Below are positions 1 through 7,829 of a stretch of DNA of 17,793 bases, one piece after another (position 1 is the first letter of the stretch; each line of letters starts with the position of its first letter). The notes below the pieces were generated by a model, which was not told the origin of the DNA, did no database searches, and was given only the letters and a program-made list of their open reading frames with translations. The translations under genes were made by a program, and so were the position numbers. Source of the stretch: an uncultured Oxalobacteraceae bacterium (GTDB taxonomy: Bacteria > Pseudomonadota > Gammaproteobacteria > Burkholderiales > Burkholderiaceae); NCBI GenBank assembly GCA_946479705.1, contig CAMLHI010000016.1, positions 1 through 17,793 of the forward strand. Direction: 5' to 3'.

Positions 1-2
1 CA

Positions 3-1991
3 ATGACCGAACTTAAAGACAGCGACCGCGAAATCCACCTGTTCAGGATGCGCCTCACCGTGGTGGTGGCGTTCGTGGTCCTGTGCTTCGGCGCGCTGGT
101 GGCGCGCTTCCTCTGGCTGCAGGTGGTCAAGCACGAGGACTATGCCGCCCTCGCCGAGGACAACCGTATCGCCATTGTCCCGATCGTGCCTACGCGCGGG
201 CTGATCGTCGACCGCAAGGGCGTGATCCTGGCGCGCAACTACTCGGCCTATACGCTGGAAATCAATCCGTCCAAGCTGCAGAACAGCCTCGAGTCGGTGA
301 TCGACGAACTGGCCACGCTGGTGCAGATCGAGGCGAAGGACCGCAAGCGCTTCAAGACCCTGCTGGCCGAGTCGAAGAATTTCGAGAGCGTGCCGCTGCG
401 CACCCGCCTGACCGACGACGAAGTGGCGCGCTTTTCGGCGCAGCGCTTCCGCTTTCCCGGCGTCGAGGTGCAGGCGCGCCTGTTCCGCCAGTATCCGCTG
501 GGCGAGACCGCCTCGCACGTGATCGGCTTCATCGGCCGGGTCAACCAGCACGAAGCGGCCATGATCGAAGAGCGCGACGACGCCAACAACTACAACGGCA
601 CTACCCACATCGGCAAGGAAGGCCTGGAGAAGAGTTACGAGTCGCAGCTGCACGGCATCACCGGCTACGAGAAGGTGATCAAGACCGCCGGCGGGCGCGC
701 CGTGGCCACGCTGTCGCGCACCGAGGCGACCCCGGGAAACAACCTGATCCTGTCGATCGATATCGAGCTGCAGAAGATCATCGAGGAAGCCTTCGGCGAG
801 TTCCGCGGCGCCCTGGTGGCGATCGAACCGGAGACCGGCGACGTGCTGGCTTATGTGTCGCGGCCCGGCTTCGATCCCAACCTGTTCGTCGACGGGATCG
901 ACAGCCAGAGCTGGAACGAGCTCAATACCTCGCTCGACAAGCCGATGGTCAACCGGCCCTTGTCCGGCACCTATCCGCCCGGCTCGACCTTCAAGCCCTT
1001 CATGGCGCTGGCGGCGCTGGAAACCGGCAAGCGCACGGCCAATCACGGCATGTCCGACCCCGGCTTCTTCATGCTCGGCGGGCACCGCTTCAACGACGAC
1101 AAACCCGGCGGCCACGGCTACGTCACCTTGCACGATTCGATCGTGGCCTCGTGCGACACCTATTACTACCAGCTCGGCAACGAGATGGGCATCGACGCCA
1201 TTCACGACTTCATGCAGCAGTTCGGCTTCGGTTCCAAGACCGGGATCGACCTGGAACACGAAAAATCGGGTGTGCTGCCGTCGAAGGAATGGAAGGCCGA
1301 GCGCTTCAAGAAGAACCGGGCGATGCAGAAGTGGGTCGGCGGCGACACCATCTCGATCAGCATCGGGCAGGGCTTCAACAGCTACACCATCCTGCAGCTG
1401 GCGAATGCGGTGTCGATCCTGGCAAACAACGGCGTTATCATGAAGCCGCACCTGGTCAAGATCCTGGAAAACAGCATCACGCACGCACGCACGCCGACAG
1501 TGGCCAAGGAAAGCGGACGCATTGCGCTCAAGCCCGAAAACATCGACGTCATCAAGAGCGCCATGGTAGGCGTGAATACCGAACCTACCGGCACCGGCCG
1601 CATCGCCTTCGCCAACGCCGGCTATATCGCGGCCGGCAAGACCGGTACCGCCCAGGTGGTCGGCCTCAAGCGAGGCGAGAAGTACAACGCCAAGCTGGTT
1701 TCCGAACGCCTGCGCGACAATGCCCTCTTCATCGCCTTCGCCCCGGCCGACAAGCCGCGCATCGCGCTGGCGCTGGTGGTCGAAAACGCCGGCTTCGGCG
1801 CCGCCATCGCCGCCCCGATCGCGCGCAAGGCGCTCGACTACTACCTGCTCGGCAAGCGCCCCAAGGGCAAGGAAGACACCAAGGTGCCCAAGGAAGATGC
1901 CGAGCCGGTGCCGCTGGAAGAGCTCAAGGCCGAAGAGGCCGGGCCGAACCTGCACAAGCCGGGCGGTGAATCGCCGGGCAACAAGGACTGA
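3..1991 (+). CDS. mrdA: Penicillin-binding protein 2, elongasome peptidoglycan transpeptidase
   Basis: Class B penicillin-binding protein that cross-links peptidoglycan during lateral wall growth, working with RodA and MreBCD in the inner membrane. The 662-residue protein has a short cytoplasmic N-terminus, one membrane anchor (about residues 16-38), a pedestal/dimerisation domain and a transpeptidase domain. All three catalytic motifs are visible: SxxK as S328-T-F-K331, the second motif S383-C-D385 (an SxD form, as I recall it in PBP2 rather than SxN), and K546-T-G548 followed by TAQ. The C-terminal tail after about residue 620 is rich in Lys, Glu and Pro and looks disordered. The ATG is only two bases from the window edge, so its ribosome site cannot be seen, but the membrane segment lies at the usual distance. 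rodA follows 3 nt after the stop codon, so translation is probably coupled. Family assignment is secure. Confidence 0.97.
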   Translation: MTELKDSDREIHLFRMRLTVVVAFVVLCFGALVARFLWLQVVKHEDYAALAEDNRIAIVPIVPTRGLIVDRKGVILARNYSAYTLEINPSKLQNSLESVIDELATLVQIEAKDRKRFKTLLAESKNFESVPLRTRLTDDEVARFSAQRFRFPGVEVQARLFRQYPLGETASHVIGFIGRVNQHEAAMIEERDDANNYNGTTHIGKEGLEKSYESQLHGITGYEKVIKTAGGRAVATLSRTEATPGNNLILSIDIELQKIIEEAFGEFRGALVAIEPETGDVLAYVSRPGFDPNLFVDGIDSQSWNELNTSLDKPMVNRPLSGTYPPGSTFKPFMALAALETGKRTANHGMSDPGFFMLGGHRFNDDKPGGHGYVTLHDSIVASCDTYYYQLGNEMGIDAIHDFMQQFGFGSKTGIDLEHEKSGVLPSKEWKAERFKKNRAMQKWVGGDTISISIGQGFNSYTILQLANAVSILANNGVIMKPHLVKILENSITHARTPTVAKESGRIALKPENIDVIKSAMVGVNTEPTGTGRIAFANAGYIAAGKTGTAQVVGLKRGEKYNAKLVSERLRDNALFIAFAPADKPRIALALVVENAGFGAAIAAPIARKALDYYLLGKRPKGKEDTKVPKEDAEPVPLEELKAEEAGPNLHKPGGESPGNKD

Positions 1992-1994
1992 GCC

Positions 1995-3107
1995 ATGCGC
2001 ATCAACGAAAGACGTTCGCTGTGGCGCCGCCTGCGCCCCTACTTCACGGTGTTCGACGGCCCGCTGGCGCTGGTGATCTTCCTGCTGCTGTGCACCAGCC
2101 TGGTGACGCTGTACTCGGCCGGCATCGACTTCCCGGGCCGGGTCGAAGGGCAGGTCCGCAATATCCTGGTGGCCTTCGTGTTCATGTGGGTCGCGGCGAT
2201 CACGCCGCCGCAGATGCTGATGCGACTTGCCGTGCCGATCTACACGGTTGGCGTGACGCTGCTGGTGGCGGTGTTCCTGTTCGGGACCATCAAGAAGGGC
2301 GCGCGCCGCTGGCTGCATGTGGGGATCGACATCCAGCCGTCCGAGATCATGAAGATCGCCATGCCGCTGATGCTGGCCTGGTACTTCCAGCAGCGCTCGG
2401 GCATGCTGCGCTGGCACTCCTTCGTGCTGGCGGCGGTGCTGCTGGCCGTGCCTGTGGGCCTGATTCAGAAGCAGCCCGACCTCGGCACCTCGCTGCTGGT
2501 GCTGGCCTCGGGCTTCTACGTGATCTTCCTGGCCGGGCTGTCGTGGAAGGCGCTGATCGCGCTGGCGCTGGGCGCGGCCGGCAGCCTGCCGATCGCCTGG
2601 TCGCTGATGCACGACTACCAGCGTGAGCGCATCATGACCCTGATCGACCCGACCACCGACCCGCTGGGCAAGGGCTTCCACATCATCCAGTCGACCATCG
2701 CGATCGGCTCGGGCGGGGTGTGGGGCAAGGGCTTCCTGAAGGGCACCCAGGCGCACCTGGAGTTTATCCCCGAACGCACCACCGACTTCATTTTCTCGGT
2801 GTTTTCGGAGGAGTTCGGCCTGGTCGGCATCCTGGTGCTGCTGTTCCTCTACCTGCTGCTGATCGGGCGCGGGCTGATGATCGCGGCGAATGCACCGTCC
2901 CTTTTTACGCGCCTGCTGGCAGGCGCCATTACGATGATCTTCTTTACTTTTGCGTTTATTAATATGGGCATGGTCAGCGGCATCCTGCCGGTGGTCGGCG
3001 TGCCGCTGCCCTTTATCAGCTATGGCGGCACCGCCATGATGACGCTGGGGATTGCGAGCGGCATCCTGATGAGCATCCAGCGCCATCGCAAGCTGGTGCA
3101 GACATGA
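1995..3107 (+). CDS. rodA: RodA, SEDS-family peptidoglycan glycosyltransferase
   Basis: Integral membrane glycosyltransferase that polymerises lipid II into glycan strands for cell elongation, as the partner of PBP2. The 370-residue protein is the usual RodA length and has about ten hydrophobic segments. Typical SEDS blocks are visible: GARRWLHVG with QPSEIMK (about 102-120), QPDLGTSLL (160-168), the SGGVWGKGFLKGTQ loop (238-251) and PERTTDFIFSVFSEEFG (259-275). D264 in the last block matches the aspartate known to be essential in this family. The C-terminal block VVGVPLPFISYGGTAMM is also characteristic. The start is 3 nt after the mrdA stop, and the stop overlaps the start of rlpA in an ATGA arrangement, so the three genes are very likely one operon. 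FtsW is the only close alternative; the neighbouring mrdA favours RodA. Confidence 0.97.
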   Translation: MRINERRSLWRRLRPYFTVFDGPLALVIFLLLCTSLVTLYSAGIDFPGRVEGQVRNILVAFVFMWVAAITPPQMLMRLAVPIYTVGVTLLVAVFLFGTIKKGARRWLHVGIDIQPSEIMKIAMPLMLAWYFQQRSGMLRWHSFVLAAVLLAVPVGLIQKQPDLGTSLLVLASGFYVIFLAGLSWKALIALALGAAGSLPIAWSLMHDYQRERIMTLIDPTTDPLGKGFHIIQSTIAIGSGGVWGKGFLKGTQAHLEFIPERTTDFIFSVFSEEFGLVGILVLLFLYLLLIGRGLMIAANAPSLFTRLLAGAITMIFFTFAFINMGMVSGILPVVGVPLPFISYGGTAMMTLGIASGILMSIQRHRKLVQT

Positions 3108-4117
3108 TGCGCCGTCTCTGCCTGGCCGCGCTGGCGGCGCTGCTGACGGCCTGCGGCAGCATGCATTCGCCGATGGCGCCGATGCCGGGTCCGGGCGAAC
3201 AGGACGCGCGCCACCCGAAGATCGATACCGGCCTGCCGCCGATGCCGCGCGCCGGTTCCGGCAAGGGCGGCTACTACCAGGACGACGGGCCGGGCGACAA
3301 TCCGCCGCCTAAACTGATGGAAGTGCCCAATGCCGTGGTCAAGGCCGAGCCGTATGCGCGCAACGCCAATCGGCCCTATACCGCGCTGGGCAAGTCCTAC
3401 ACGCCGATTATTAACGATGAGCCGTTTTCGCAGCGCGGCGTCGGCAGCTGGTACGGCAAGAAGTTCCACGGCCAGCGCACCTCGTCGGGCGAGATCTACG
3501 ACATGTACAAGATGACGGCGGCCCATCCCATCCTGCCGATTCCCTCGTATGCGCGCGTGACCAGCGTCGAGAGTGGCAAGTCGGTGGTAGTGCGTATCAA
3601 CGACCGCGGGCCCTTCCATTCCGACCGGGTGATCGACGTGTCGTTCACGGCCGCGCTCAAGCTTGGCCTGCTCGGCAAGGGCAGCCACGAGGTACTGGTC
3701 GAACGGGTGCTGCCGGACCAGCCCGAGCCGCTGGCGGCGGCACGGCGCAATGCGCCGCCTGCGGAAAACGCCCCCGTGCTGGGCGGCTTCGCGATTGATT
3801 TGCCGCAGCCGAGCCAGGCGCGCGCGCTCGAGAGTGCGCCGGCTGCGGAGTCGACGACGACGCCAACGGTTGCCCCTGTCGCGGTGGCGGGCAGCTTCTA
3901 TCTGCAGCTGGGCGCCTTCAACCGGTCCGAGAAGGCAGCCGAACTGCGCGCCGAGCTGCTGCGTTCCGGGGCGCCGATCGGCGCGGTGGAAGTGGTGGAG
4001 GGCGGCGCGCTGCACCGGGTGTTCAGCGGCCCGTTCGAAACCCGCCTGCTGGCCGCGCAGGCGGCGGCCGAGGTGCCGGCGGATTTGAAGATTAAGCCGA
4101 TCGTCGTTCGCCGCTGA
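3104..4117 (+). CDS. rlpA: RlpA, septal-ring lytic transglycosylase lipoprotein with SPOR domain
   Basis: Outer-membrane lipoprotein predicted to cleave glycan strands lacking stem peptides and to locate to division sites through its SPOR domain. The signal peptide ends in a lipobox LTAC with the lipidated cysteine at residue 17. A proline- and glycine-rich linker (about 18-108) leads to a double-psi beta-barrel (about 112-202) beginning GVGSWYGKKFHGQRTSSGE. E130, D133, H141 and D167 sit where the catalytic residues of active RlpA enzymes lie, so activity is likely (inference from family). A second disordered linker is followed by a SPOR domain (about 263-335, starting SFYLQLGAF). The start overlaps the rodA stop by 4 nt; a second ATG one codon downstream is an equally possible start and does not affect the lipobox. 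Confidence 0.95.
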   Translation: MMRRLCLAALAALLTACGSMHSPMAPMPGPGEQDARHPKIDTGLPPMPRAGSGKGGYYQDDGPGDNPPPKLMEVPNAVVKAEPYARNANRPYTALGKSYTPIINDEPFSQRGVGSWYGKKFHGQRTSSGEIYDMYKMTAAHPILPIPSYARVTSVESGKSVVVRINDRGPFHSDRVIDVSFTAALKLGLLGKGSHEVLVERVLPDQPEPLAAARRNAPPAENAPVLGGFAIDLPQPSQARALESAPAAESTTTPTVAPVAVAGSFYLQLGAFNRSEKAAELRAELLRSGAPIGAVEVVEGGALHRVFSGPFETRLLAAQAAAEVPADLKIKPIVVRR

Positions 4118-4150
4118 CCTGGCGCCGCCGACGAACGCCGCAATTGCCGT

Positions 4151-5056
4151 CTACGACACGCGGCGTACATGTGCTGCCATCAGTTCAACCATCCAGTCGA
4201 TGAAGGCGCGAAGCTGCTTGCTGACGTAACGATTGGGCAGATACGCGAGATAGAGCGGCATCGAATCGATCTGCCAGTCGGTGAACAGCTGCACCAGCGC
4301 GCCGTTTGCAGCATGTTCGCCGGCCATGTATTTTGGCAGCCACAGCACGCCGAGTCCTGCCAGCCCGGCGGTCAAGTAGGCATTCCCGTCATCGATCGTC
4401 AGCACACGACGCCCCTCGATCTTCACGCTCTCGCTACCCGTGTGCATCGCATACGGCAGGCCGTTTTCCCAGTGATAGCGGACGATCCGGTGGCGAGCAT
4501 CGCGTAACTGGTCCGGGTGCGAGGGCCTGCCCGTTTGCGCCAGATAGGATGGCGCGGCATACACGCCCAACTCCAGGTCGCCGAGGTGGCGCGCCACCAG
4601 CGCATCATCCTTTACTTTGCCTCCACGTACTACGCAATCGACGTTCTCGCTGATCAGGTCGACCTTGCGGTCGCTCGCGCCCAGGTCGAGCTGGATATCG
4701 GGGAAGCGGGCATAAAATGCGGGCAGCGCGGGTACGAGAATGATGTTGGCGAACGGACTCGGCACATCCACGCGTAGCAGGCCGCGTGGAGCCGGCGAGG
4801 AACCGGGAAGGTTGCTTTCGATATCGTCCAGTTCGGCCAGAAGGCGCAGCACGCGCTCGTAGTAGACGGCGCCATCGGTCGTAACGTTGACTTTACGCGT
4901 CGTCCGATTGAGGAGCTTAATGCGCAGGTGTACCTCCAATTGCTGCACAAGCTGGGTCACCGTGGTGCGGCTGATGCCCAAGGTCTCGGCTGCCTTCGTA
5001 AAACTGCCTGCCTCGACAACTCGCACAAATGCCCGCATGCCGTCAAACCTGTCCAC
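4151..5056 (-). CDS. LysR-type transcriptional regulator (CrgA-like clade)
   Basis: DNA-binding regulator of about 301 residues. The N-terminal winged helix-turn-helix (about residues 3-62) reads DRFDGMRAFVRVVEAGSFTKA, with the recognition region around ISRTTVTQLVQQLE. An effector-binding domain of the LysR substrate-binding type fills the remainder. I chose the GTG at 5056 because an AGAGAGG purine tract lies just upstream and the protein then starts in the usual place for this family; an in-frame GTG at 5089 would add 11 residues but has no visible ribosome site. It is divergent from the Rid-family gene with a 117-nt gap, the usual geometry for a LysR regulator and its target, so control of that gene is inferred. 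The effector is unknown. Base composition is less G/C-rich than the flanking core genes, in keeping with later acquisition. Confidence 0.9.
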   Translation of the reverse strand: MDRFDGMRAFVRVVEAGSFTKAAETLGISRTTVTQLVQQLEVHLRIKLLNRTTRKVNVTTDGAVYYERVLRLLAELDDIESNLPGSSPAPRGLLRVDVPSPFANIILVPALPAFYARFPDIQLDLGASDRKVDLISENVDCVVRGGKVKDDALVARHLGDLELGVYAAPSYLAQTGRPSHPDQLRDARHRIVRYHWENGLPYAMHTGSESVKIEGRRVLTIDDGNAYLTAGLAGLGVLWLPKYMAGEHAANGALVQLFTDWQIDSMPLYLAYLPNRYVSKQLRAFIDWMVELMAAHVRRVS

Positions 5057-5109
5057 GTGGCGCCTCTCTTTAGATTGTTTTGATTGCACAAACAGTGTTG
5101 TGGAGTTTC

Positions 5110-5124
5110 TTTGGATTATCCAAA
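5110..5124. promoter_or_regulatory. Palindrome in the LysR-Rid divergent control region, candidate operator
   Basis: TTTGGATTATCCAAA is a perfect 7-1-7 inverted repeat in the AT-rich gap between the divergent LysR and Rid genes. It contains TTTGG...CCAAA, the dyad geometry expected for a LysR recognition site, though not the plain T-N11-A core. Its position upstream of both genes suits a regulator controlling both itself and its neighbour. Seen directly: the dyad. Inferred: that the adjacent LysR protein binds it. Confidence 0.5.
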
Positions 5125-5173
5125 CAAAATTGTAGTCTAAAGTGGAGACACCTCAATACAAGGAGCAATTATC

Positions 5174-5566
5174 ATGAATGCACGTGAAGCAGTTTTCCCT
5201 GCAGGCCGGCAGGACCTTTATACGCAAAATGCCTATTCCGCAGCCATTCGCTCAGGCGATCTCCTGTTCGTGTCCGGCCAGGTTGGCAGTCGCAGCGATG
5301 GCTCGCCCGAGCCGGATTTCGAGGCTCAGGTCCGCTTGGCCTTTGCCAATCTTGAGGAGACGTTGAAAGCAGGTGGATGCGGGCTTGACGATATCGTCGA
5401 CGTGACGACGTTCCATACCGATCCCGAAAATCAGTTCGAAACCATCATGACCGTAAAAAACGAGATCTTCCCGAAAGCGCCTTATCCGAATTGGACGGCG
5501 GCCGGTGTGACGTGGCTTGCGGGTTTCGATTTCGAGATCAAGGTTATCGCCCGCATCCCCGGCTAA
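5174..5566 (+). CDS. Rid/YjgF/YER057c/UK114-family protein lacking the catalytic Arg
   Basis: Small 130-residue protein of the Rid superfamily, whose members form trimers with clefts between subunits. True RidA enzymes hydrolyse reactive enamine/imine intermediates. The family frame is visible: SGDLLFVSGQVG (about 27-38), an amphipathic helix QVRLAFANLEETLKAGGCGLDDIVDVTTF, and the C-terminal FEIKVIARIP strand. The segment that in RidA carries the catalytic arginine (a P-A-R-type motif) reads PYPNWTAAGVTWLA, with no arginine, so classical imine deaminase activity is doubtful. The start has a strong AAGGAG 9 nt upstream. It is divergent from the LysR gene and convergent with the SPOR-like gene at 6314-5616. 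The function is unknown; a small-molecule binding or hydrolytic role tied to the regulator's inducer is possible. I give no gene symbol because it does not look like RidA proper. Confidence 0.9.
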   Translation: MNAREAVFPAGRQDLYTQNAYSAAIRSGDLLFVSGQVGSRSDGSPEPDFEAQVRLAFANLEETLKAGGCGLDDIVDVTTFHTDPENQFETIMTVKNEIFPKAPYPNWTAAGVTWLAGFDFEIKVIARIPG

Positions 5567-5615
5567 ATCGCGTCAGCCGGAAGTTCGACGGGCGTGCGGT
5601 GTGGCGTATGGACAC

Positions 5616-6314
5616 CTATTGTGACTTGCAGCTGCGCGTATCATGCGGCGGCAGCTTGTCGAGCACCGCGTCAACCTTGGCGCGAGTCTCCGGATCGAGC
5701 TCGCGCAGGCGCCAGCTGATCTTGCTGACCTGGCTGGGCCGCCCGGCCACGCGTGCCGAATTGACGCCTTGCGCCTTGAGCGCCGCCAGCAAGGTCTGCG
5801 CGGCCGCTTCCGACTTGAACACCCCCAGCGAAATCGCCCACTTCATGGTGGTGCCGTCGCTCATGATGAAGTAGTTCGTCACGCCCAGGTTCTTCAGCTC
5901 GGCGGCTTTGCGGTCGGCCGCTTCCTTGCTGCCCAGCGAAGGGATGTACACGATATGGCTGGTTACTTCGGCCGCAGCCACTGTCTCGCGCTGCTGCCGC
6001 TCGCCCAGCTTCAGCGGCGCGAGCAGTGCATCGACACGGCGCGCATCGGCCGGCGCCACGTTGGCGATTTCCACACAGGCCAGCACCGGCGCCGGTGCCG
6101 GCGCGGGGGCCGGCGCCTCCGGCTTGGCGCTGTCCTGCGGCGCGGCCTTGGCCGCCTGCGCCGCCGACACCAGCACCAGTTGAGACGTATTGATCTGGTT
6201 TTTCAGGCGCGCCGGCTCGTGCTCGCCGCTCTTGACGCTGCCCAGGAAGCCCTGGCCGTACGCCAGCAGCAGCACGTTGGCCGACAGCAGAGCCCAGAAG
6301 ATAAATTTCAGCAC
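5616..6314 (-). CDS. Membrane-anchored SPOR-like domain protein downstream of coaX
   Basis: Protein of 232 residues with an N-terminal membrane anchor (about residues 3-20, FIFWALLSANVLLLAYG) and a periplasmic remainder. A low-complexity Ala/Pro stretch (about 64-77) precedes a conserved-looking region. Residues about 118-192 have the SPOR pattern of two similar halves: SHIVYIPSLGSKEAADRKAAEL and KWAISLGVFKSEAAAQTLLAAL. SPOR domains bind denuded glycan at septa, so an envelope or division role is inferred. The GTG start has AAGGGA about 7 nt upstream and overlaps the coaX stop by 7 nt, showing it is the last gene of the argS operon. It ends facing the Rid gene. I know of no assigned function; the SPOR call is from pattern only and is less sure than for RlpA or the FtsN-like protein. 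Confidence 0.85.
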   Translation of the reverse strand: MLKFIFWALLSANVLLLAYGQGFLGSVKSGEHEPARLKNQINTSQLVLVSAAQAAKAAPQDSAKPEAPAPAPAPAPVLACVEIANVAPADARRVDALLAPLKLGERQQRETVAAAEVTSHIVYIPSLGSKEAADRKAAELKNLGVTNYFIMSDGTTMKWAISLGVFKSEAAAQTLLAALKAQGVNSARVAGRPSQVSKISWRLRELDPETRAKVDAVLDKLPPHDTRSCKSQ

Positions 6315-7057
6315 GGGTCGTTCCCTTGTGATGGCTGATGCGCTGCGCTCGAGTGCAGCCCGATCAGGACGATATTATCGACCAGCCGGTGCGGCACCGC
6401 CAGGCTGGGCGCGATCAGGTGCGCGGCGCCGCCCGAGAGCACGCACAAGGCGTCGCCGTGCAGGCGGCAGGCGCGCTCGATGGCGCCGGCCTGGGCGCCG
6501 ATGCAGCCGGATGCGATCGCGTCGGCGGTGTTGTCGGCAAAGCCGAACGGCAGCAGGCGGGTACTGTCGATCTGCGGCAACTGGGCGGTGTTCTTCGCCA
6601 GCGCGGCGCTCATCAGGCCCAGCCCCGGCAGGATCATCCCGCCGATGAAGACGCCGTCGGCGCTCACCGCGTCGATGGTGGTGGCGGTGCCGCAGGTGGC
6701 CACGATCAGCGCGCGTCCGGGTTCGAGCGTGCGCGCGCCCAGCGCGGCGGCGAAGCGGTCGCAGCCCAGCTGGCCGGGATTGCGGTAGGCGTTACGCATG
6801 CCGTCCAGGTGCGGCAGCGACATGAACCAGTCGATCGAAGCGGAGGGAATCATCAGCTGCAGCTGGTCGCGCAGCTTGGGACCTGCGACGTTGGCGACGA
6901 TGGCGCGGTCGATCTTGAACGGGCGCCACTGGGCCGGCAGGTGATTGAGTTCGGCGTGCCCGGCCGCGCCGCTGGCGCTCCATTCGCCCGGCTGCGCGCC
7001 TTGCGGTGCGACGGCCCATTTGATGCGGGTATTGCCGGCGTCGATCAGCAGCAGCAT
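6308..7057 (-). CDS. coaX: Type III pantothenate kinase
   Basis: Catalyses the first step of coenzyme A synthesis, ATP-dependent phosphorylation of pantothenate in the cytoplasm; type III enzymes usually need a monovalent cation and resist CoA feedback. The 249-residue protein shows the ASKHA-fold signatures: an N-terminal phosphate-binding D6-A-G-N-T segment, the pantothenate-region PGQLGCDRFAAALGAR (about 94-109), a second phosphate-binding segment TCGTATTIDAV (121-131) and GGMILPGLGLM (139-149), and the NTADAI block (176-181). The ATG at 7057 lies 1 nt after the birA stop and puts the D-x-G-N-T motif at the normal position; a longer upstream reading would overlap birA and looks like noise. 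Pairing with birA is common in betaproteobacteria. The gene end overlaps the next reading frame by 7 nt. Confidence 0.96.
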   Translation of the reverse strand: MLLLIDAGNTRIKWAVAPQGAQPGEWSASGAAGHAELNHLPAQWRPFKIDRAIVANVAGPKLRDQLQLMIPSASIDWFMSLPHLDGMRNAYRNPGQLGCDRFAAALGARTLEPGRALIVATCGTATTIDAVSADGVFIGGMILPGLGLMSAALAKNTAQLPQIDSTRLLPFGFADNTADAIASGCIGAQAGAIERACRLHGDALCVLSGGAAHLIAPSLAVPHRLVDNIVLIGLHSSAAHQPSQGNDPC

Positions 7058-7058
7058 G

Positions 7059-7829
7059 CTAGTTCTCCACGCCGCGCAGCGAGACGTCGCCGGCCAGCAC
7101 GGCCACGCGCGCGCCGCCGGTGTCGAGCAGCAGGCGCCCGGCGCTGTCGACGCCGCAGGCCACGCCCTGGTGCAGCAGCGCGCCGCCATCGAGGATCGTC
7201 ACGGTCTTGCCCTGGTAGGCGTGGCGCGTGTTCCAGCGTTCGCGGAAGGCGTCGAAGCCATCGCGCTCGAATTCGCGCAGGCTGTTCCACAGGCTGTCGA
7301 GCAGGGCGGCCATGAGGGTGTCGCGGTCCATCTGCGCCAGCCAGGCGGCGTTGGCGACCGGGCGGCCGATGCGCTGCTCGACCTGGTCGGGCAGGCTGAG
7401 GTTGATGCCGACGCCGATCACCGCCCACACCGCGCTGCCGGCGCTGGCCGTTTCGATCAGGATGCCGGCCAGCTTGGCGCCATCGCGTTCGATATCGTTG
7501 GGCCACTTGAGCTGCACCGGCACGTCCAGCGCGGCCAGTGCGTCGGCTATGGCCACGCCCACCGCCAGCGGCAGGCCGGCCATGCGCGCGAGGCCGTCGT
7601 CGAAACGCCAGGCCAGCGAAAAGGTGAGCGAGCCGCCCGCTTCGGACAGCCAGCTGCGTCCGGCCCGGCCGCGCCCGGCCAGCTGGTGCTCGGCCACCAG
7701 CAGCAGCGGACGCGCCAGCGTGGCGGCGCGCGCCAGCAGGTCGGCGTTGGTCGAGCCGGTTTCGTGCACGACTTCGATGTCGATTTCGACGGCGGCGCGG
7801 GCTCGACCGGCGATGCGCGCGCCGTTCAT
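7059..7829 (-). CDS. birA: Biotin--[acetyl-CoA-carboxylase] ligase, without HTH domain
   Basis: Joins biotin to the lysine of biotin carboxyl carrier protein through biotinyl-5'-AMP, allowing acetyl-CoA carboxylase to work. The 256-residue protein begins directly with the catalytic domain (HETGSTNADLL, 22-32), then the adenylate-binding loop GRGRAGRSW (52-60), KWPNDI (108-113), GILIE (122-126) and a C-terminal SH3-like domain. E. coli BirA has about 320 residues because of an N-terminal helix-turn-helix; here that part is absent, so this is a ligase that should not itself repress biotin genes. The ATG overlaps the stop of the SDR gene (ATGA). A longer in-frame reading upstream would overlap that gene by 100 nt and lacks domain-like sequence. 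Confidence 0.95.
   Translation of the reverse strand: MNGARIAGRARAAVEIDIEVVHETGSTNADLLARAATLARPLLLVAEHQLAGRGRAGRSWLSEAGGSLTFSLAWRFDDGLARMAGLPLAVGVAIADALAALDVPVQLKWPNDIERDGAKLAGILIETASAGSAVWAVIGVGINLSLPDQVEQRIGRPVANAAWLAQMDRDTLMAALLDSLWNSLREFERDGFDAFRERWNTRHAYQGKTVTILDGGALLHQGVACGVDSAGRLLLDTGGARVAVLAGDVSLRGVEN

Noticed and set aside
853..1443. Long secondary reading frame inside mrdA, and similar ones inside most genes
   Set aside because: Composition (Arg-, Pro-, Ser-rich, low complexity) is that expected from off-frame reading of high-GC codons; no ribosome sites or recognisable domains.
4105..4137. Imperfect 9-bp hairpin between the convergent rlpA and LysR ends
   Set aside because: One mismatch, no T-tract on either strand, and overlap with the rlpA stop; expected by chance in GC-rich DNA.
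6083..6118. GCCGGC-rich tandem-like stretch
   Set aside because: It encodes an Ala/Pro linker in the SPOR-like protein and is ordinary low-complexity coding sequence, not a separate repeat element.
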